Of a stretch of DNA of 20,464 nucleotides, positions 19,260 through 20,464 are shown piece by piece. This DNA is from Chromera velia (lineage: Eukaryota; Sar; Chromeraceae): assembly GCA_018398765.1 (NCBI GenBank), contig JAHBMJ010001337.1:1-20464 (forward strand), written 5' to 3'. The first letter of the stretch is position 1; each line of letters begins with the position of its first letter. The translations under genes and the position numbers were made by a program. The notes under the pieces were generated by a model. The model saw nothing but the letters and a program-made list of their open reading frames with translations, was not told the origin of the DNA and searched no databases.

Positions 19260-20464
19260 TGTGTGTGTCTGTATGTGTGAGTGTGCGTGTGTGTTTCTGG
19301 CTGTCTGTTTGTCTTGTGAGGGAAAGCAAGAGAAAAAGCGAAGAAAAGACAAAATAGTCTGTCTGTATGTAGTGTACATGAAGGAAAGGGGGAAGAAGAA
19401 GAGATACATAGTCCGTCTGTGTGTATGTATGTTTTCCCGCTCTGTACTTCGTTCGCGTCAGGTGCTCGGGAAGGACACACCGCTGCTGGTCGTCGCGAAG
19501 GAGACGAAGGAGAAGCGGGGGGCCAGGAGGAGGAGGAAGAGGAAGGGGAGGAAGCACCGCAGGCGGCTGCGTCTTCAGCGTCAGCCTCAGCATCGGCAGG
19601 AAAACACGCAAAGAAGAAAAGACGGCTGCAGAGGACCCTCGACGATGACGATGACGGAGATGGAGACGATGAGGAAGGAGAGGGGGAAGCGGAAGCGGAT
19701 GCAGAGGACGACCCTCCTGAGGTCAGACTCGGACTCGGAGAGGACAAGGAAGAAAATGCATTGATCAGTCTCCGTGCGTTTCTTCTCTGCACGGTCTGAT
19801 TCTCAGTCCGTCCATCCTTCAGTGACCTCTCTCTCTATTTCCTCATGCTCACCTGCTCGGCTGTTATCGCAACCGCACATATTCACTCACTCCCGCGTTC
19901 GCGCGCATTCTTAAGAACTCAGCCAGTCGCGTGTCTATCGTGATCTTTCTGTCCCATTGATTGTCTCCTGGTTGCCTGAGGAAACGAAGGAAAAAGGGGG
20001 GGTCGGATGGTGTATTCATTCATTTTCTCTTTCTGGGCGTCTGCGTCTGCGTTCCTGCCTGCCTGGCTTTGATTCTTTCTTCCAAGATCGACAGCTTCTT
20101 CTGTTGCTTTCATTGAGGATTTGTTTTATCTGCTTGAGCCTGTCTCTTGTGTTTGTGATGAATTTATTGGTTAAATTACTGCTTTCTGCCTGCCTGCAGA
20201 GTCCGCGTACCCGAGCCAAGAGGGAACGAGAGGATAGGCGTAAACTTCGAACTCTGTCAGTAAGCCTTGCGGGCAATCAATTCTCTTTCCCTTTTCTCCG
20301 TTGCGACGTCTCTCCTTGAAATAATAAAAAAATGAGGATATCTCTATCGATCTGCAAACATGCGCATGTAGGCGTGCTCATTGGTTGACTCTCTCGTTCT
20401 CCTCGGTGGCGTTTTTTCTTCTGTGGTTGTTATCGAACGTTTCTTCCTCTGCTCGTTGTTCTGG
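16557..20464 (+). CDS. CDC45: CDC45 replication initiation factor, N-terminal part (3' end off the window)
   Basis: Six exons are visible: 16557-16823, 17100-17288, 17973-18044, 18533-18749, 19462-19721, 20200-20259, then donor GTAAGC; phases agree and give 355 residues. CDC45 is an inactive relative of the RecJ/DHH phosphoesterases and joins MCM2-7 and GINS as the CMG helicase in the nucleus. VVYAARDIDSVLSIAILQ (37-54) matches the first DHH-family motif, and FLIMDHHRPADLDNLYND matches the CDC45 HRP..N motif, with an intact DHH at 137-139. LFVEGMTDIDNR and LEKMLSVLPEYL precede a very acidic linker of about 135 residues with KHAKKKRR (296-303), a likely nuclear signal. RAKREREDRRKLR fits the basic helix that follows in the family. 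The start codon has A at -3. The 15-base gap at 17950 lies just before the exon 3 acceptor. The C-terminal half is missing. Confidence 0.92.
17270..17368 (+). repeat. Imperfect tandem duplication across the CDC45 exon 2 donor, with GTCA repeats
   Basis: CCTGTATAACGATGAGGGAG followed by several GTCA units and GAGGAAGT occurs at 17270-17318 and again at 17328-17368. The copies differ by two GTCA units. The left copy holds the end of exon 2 and donor GGA|GTCAGT; the right copy lies in intron 2 and carries the same donor. Reading through the first donor meets TGA within ten codons. Confidence 0.93.
17950..17964. other. Assembly gap (15 N)
   Basis: Fifteen undetermined bases lie eight bases before the start of CDC45 exon 3, in the intron 2 pyrimidine tract region. 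The acceptor CGGCAG itself is present, so the reading frame does not depend on the gap. Confidence 0.99.
18222..18294 (+). repeat. (CT)n(GT)n microsatellite in CDC45 intron 3
   Basis: About 17 CT units run directly into about 20 GT units on the sense strand of CDC45. Confidence 0.95.
19119..19300 (+). repeat. (CT)n with GTCT interruptions, then (GT)n, in CDC45 intron 4
   Basis: A CTCTGT/CT-rich block is followed by GT repeats on the sense strand, the same order as in intron 3. It creates long Ser/Leu and Arg/Glu ORFs that are not genes. Confidence 0.95.

Noticed and set aside
19018-19792. Minus-strand ORFs of about 200 codons opposite CDC45 exon 5
   Set aside because: Ser/Pro-rich and Arg/Glu-rich translations arise from the acidic CDC45 linker and CT/GT repeats read backwards.
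1-20464. CRISPR arrays, rRNA or tRNA genes, bacterial operons
   Set aside because: No spaced direct repeats, cloverleaf or rRNA-like stretch was seen, and the spliced genes show this is eukaryotic nuclear DNA.

Overview
The window looks like nuclear DNA from an intron-rich alveolate, most likely a photosynthetic chromerid alga such as Chromera velia. This is inferred, not proven. Three points support it: a mitochondrial RAP protein built on exact 37-residue helical repeats (a style typical of apicomplexans and their relatives), a protein with what looks like a three-part leader for a complex plastid and its thylakoid, and a flagellar axoneme gene. Introns are 260-850 nt, full of CT, GT and CTTT microsatellites, and there is one 15-base assembly gap.

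Layout, left to right. 1-415 is a minisatellite of seven ~60-66 bp units. 494-1200 (+) holds the last three candidate exons of an unrecognised gene that begins off the left edge. 1201-2432 is a mostly AT-rich convergent intergenic stretch. 2433-6805 (-) is an eight-exon gene for a histidine-phosphatase-fold protein in which both catalytic histidines are replaced. 6806-7598 is a divergent promoter with a (TGCA)n array. 7599-11644 (+) is a seven-exon ZMYND12 orthologue. 11645-13487 is a second AT-rich convergent intergenic stretch carrying a MITE-like inverted-repeat element. 13488-15650 (-) is an intronless RAP-domain protein of 720 residues. 15651-16556 is a second divergent promoter with a TGCATGCA array. 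16557 to the right edge (+) is the first six exons of CDC45.

The genes do not form one pathway: one is axonemal, one mitochondrial RNA-binding, one probably plastid, one DNA replication. The shared features are structural. Both divergent promoters carry TGCATGCA arrays. All 19 donors in the three spliced, recognised genes have G at +5, and 17 of 18 acceptors read GCAG. Introns carry strand-biased microsatellites, and two donor sites lie inside short direct duplications.

Exon borders were derived by hand from reading frame, splice dinucleotides, phase compatibility and remembered family sequences. No alignment or transcript data were available.
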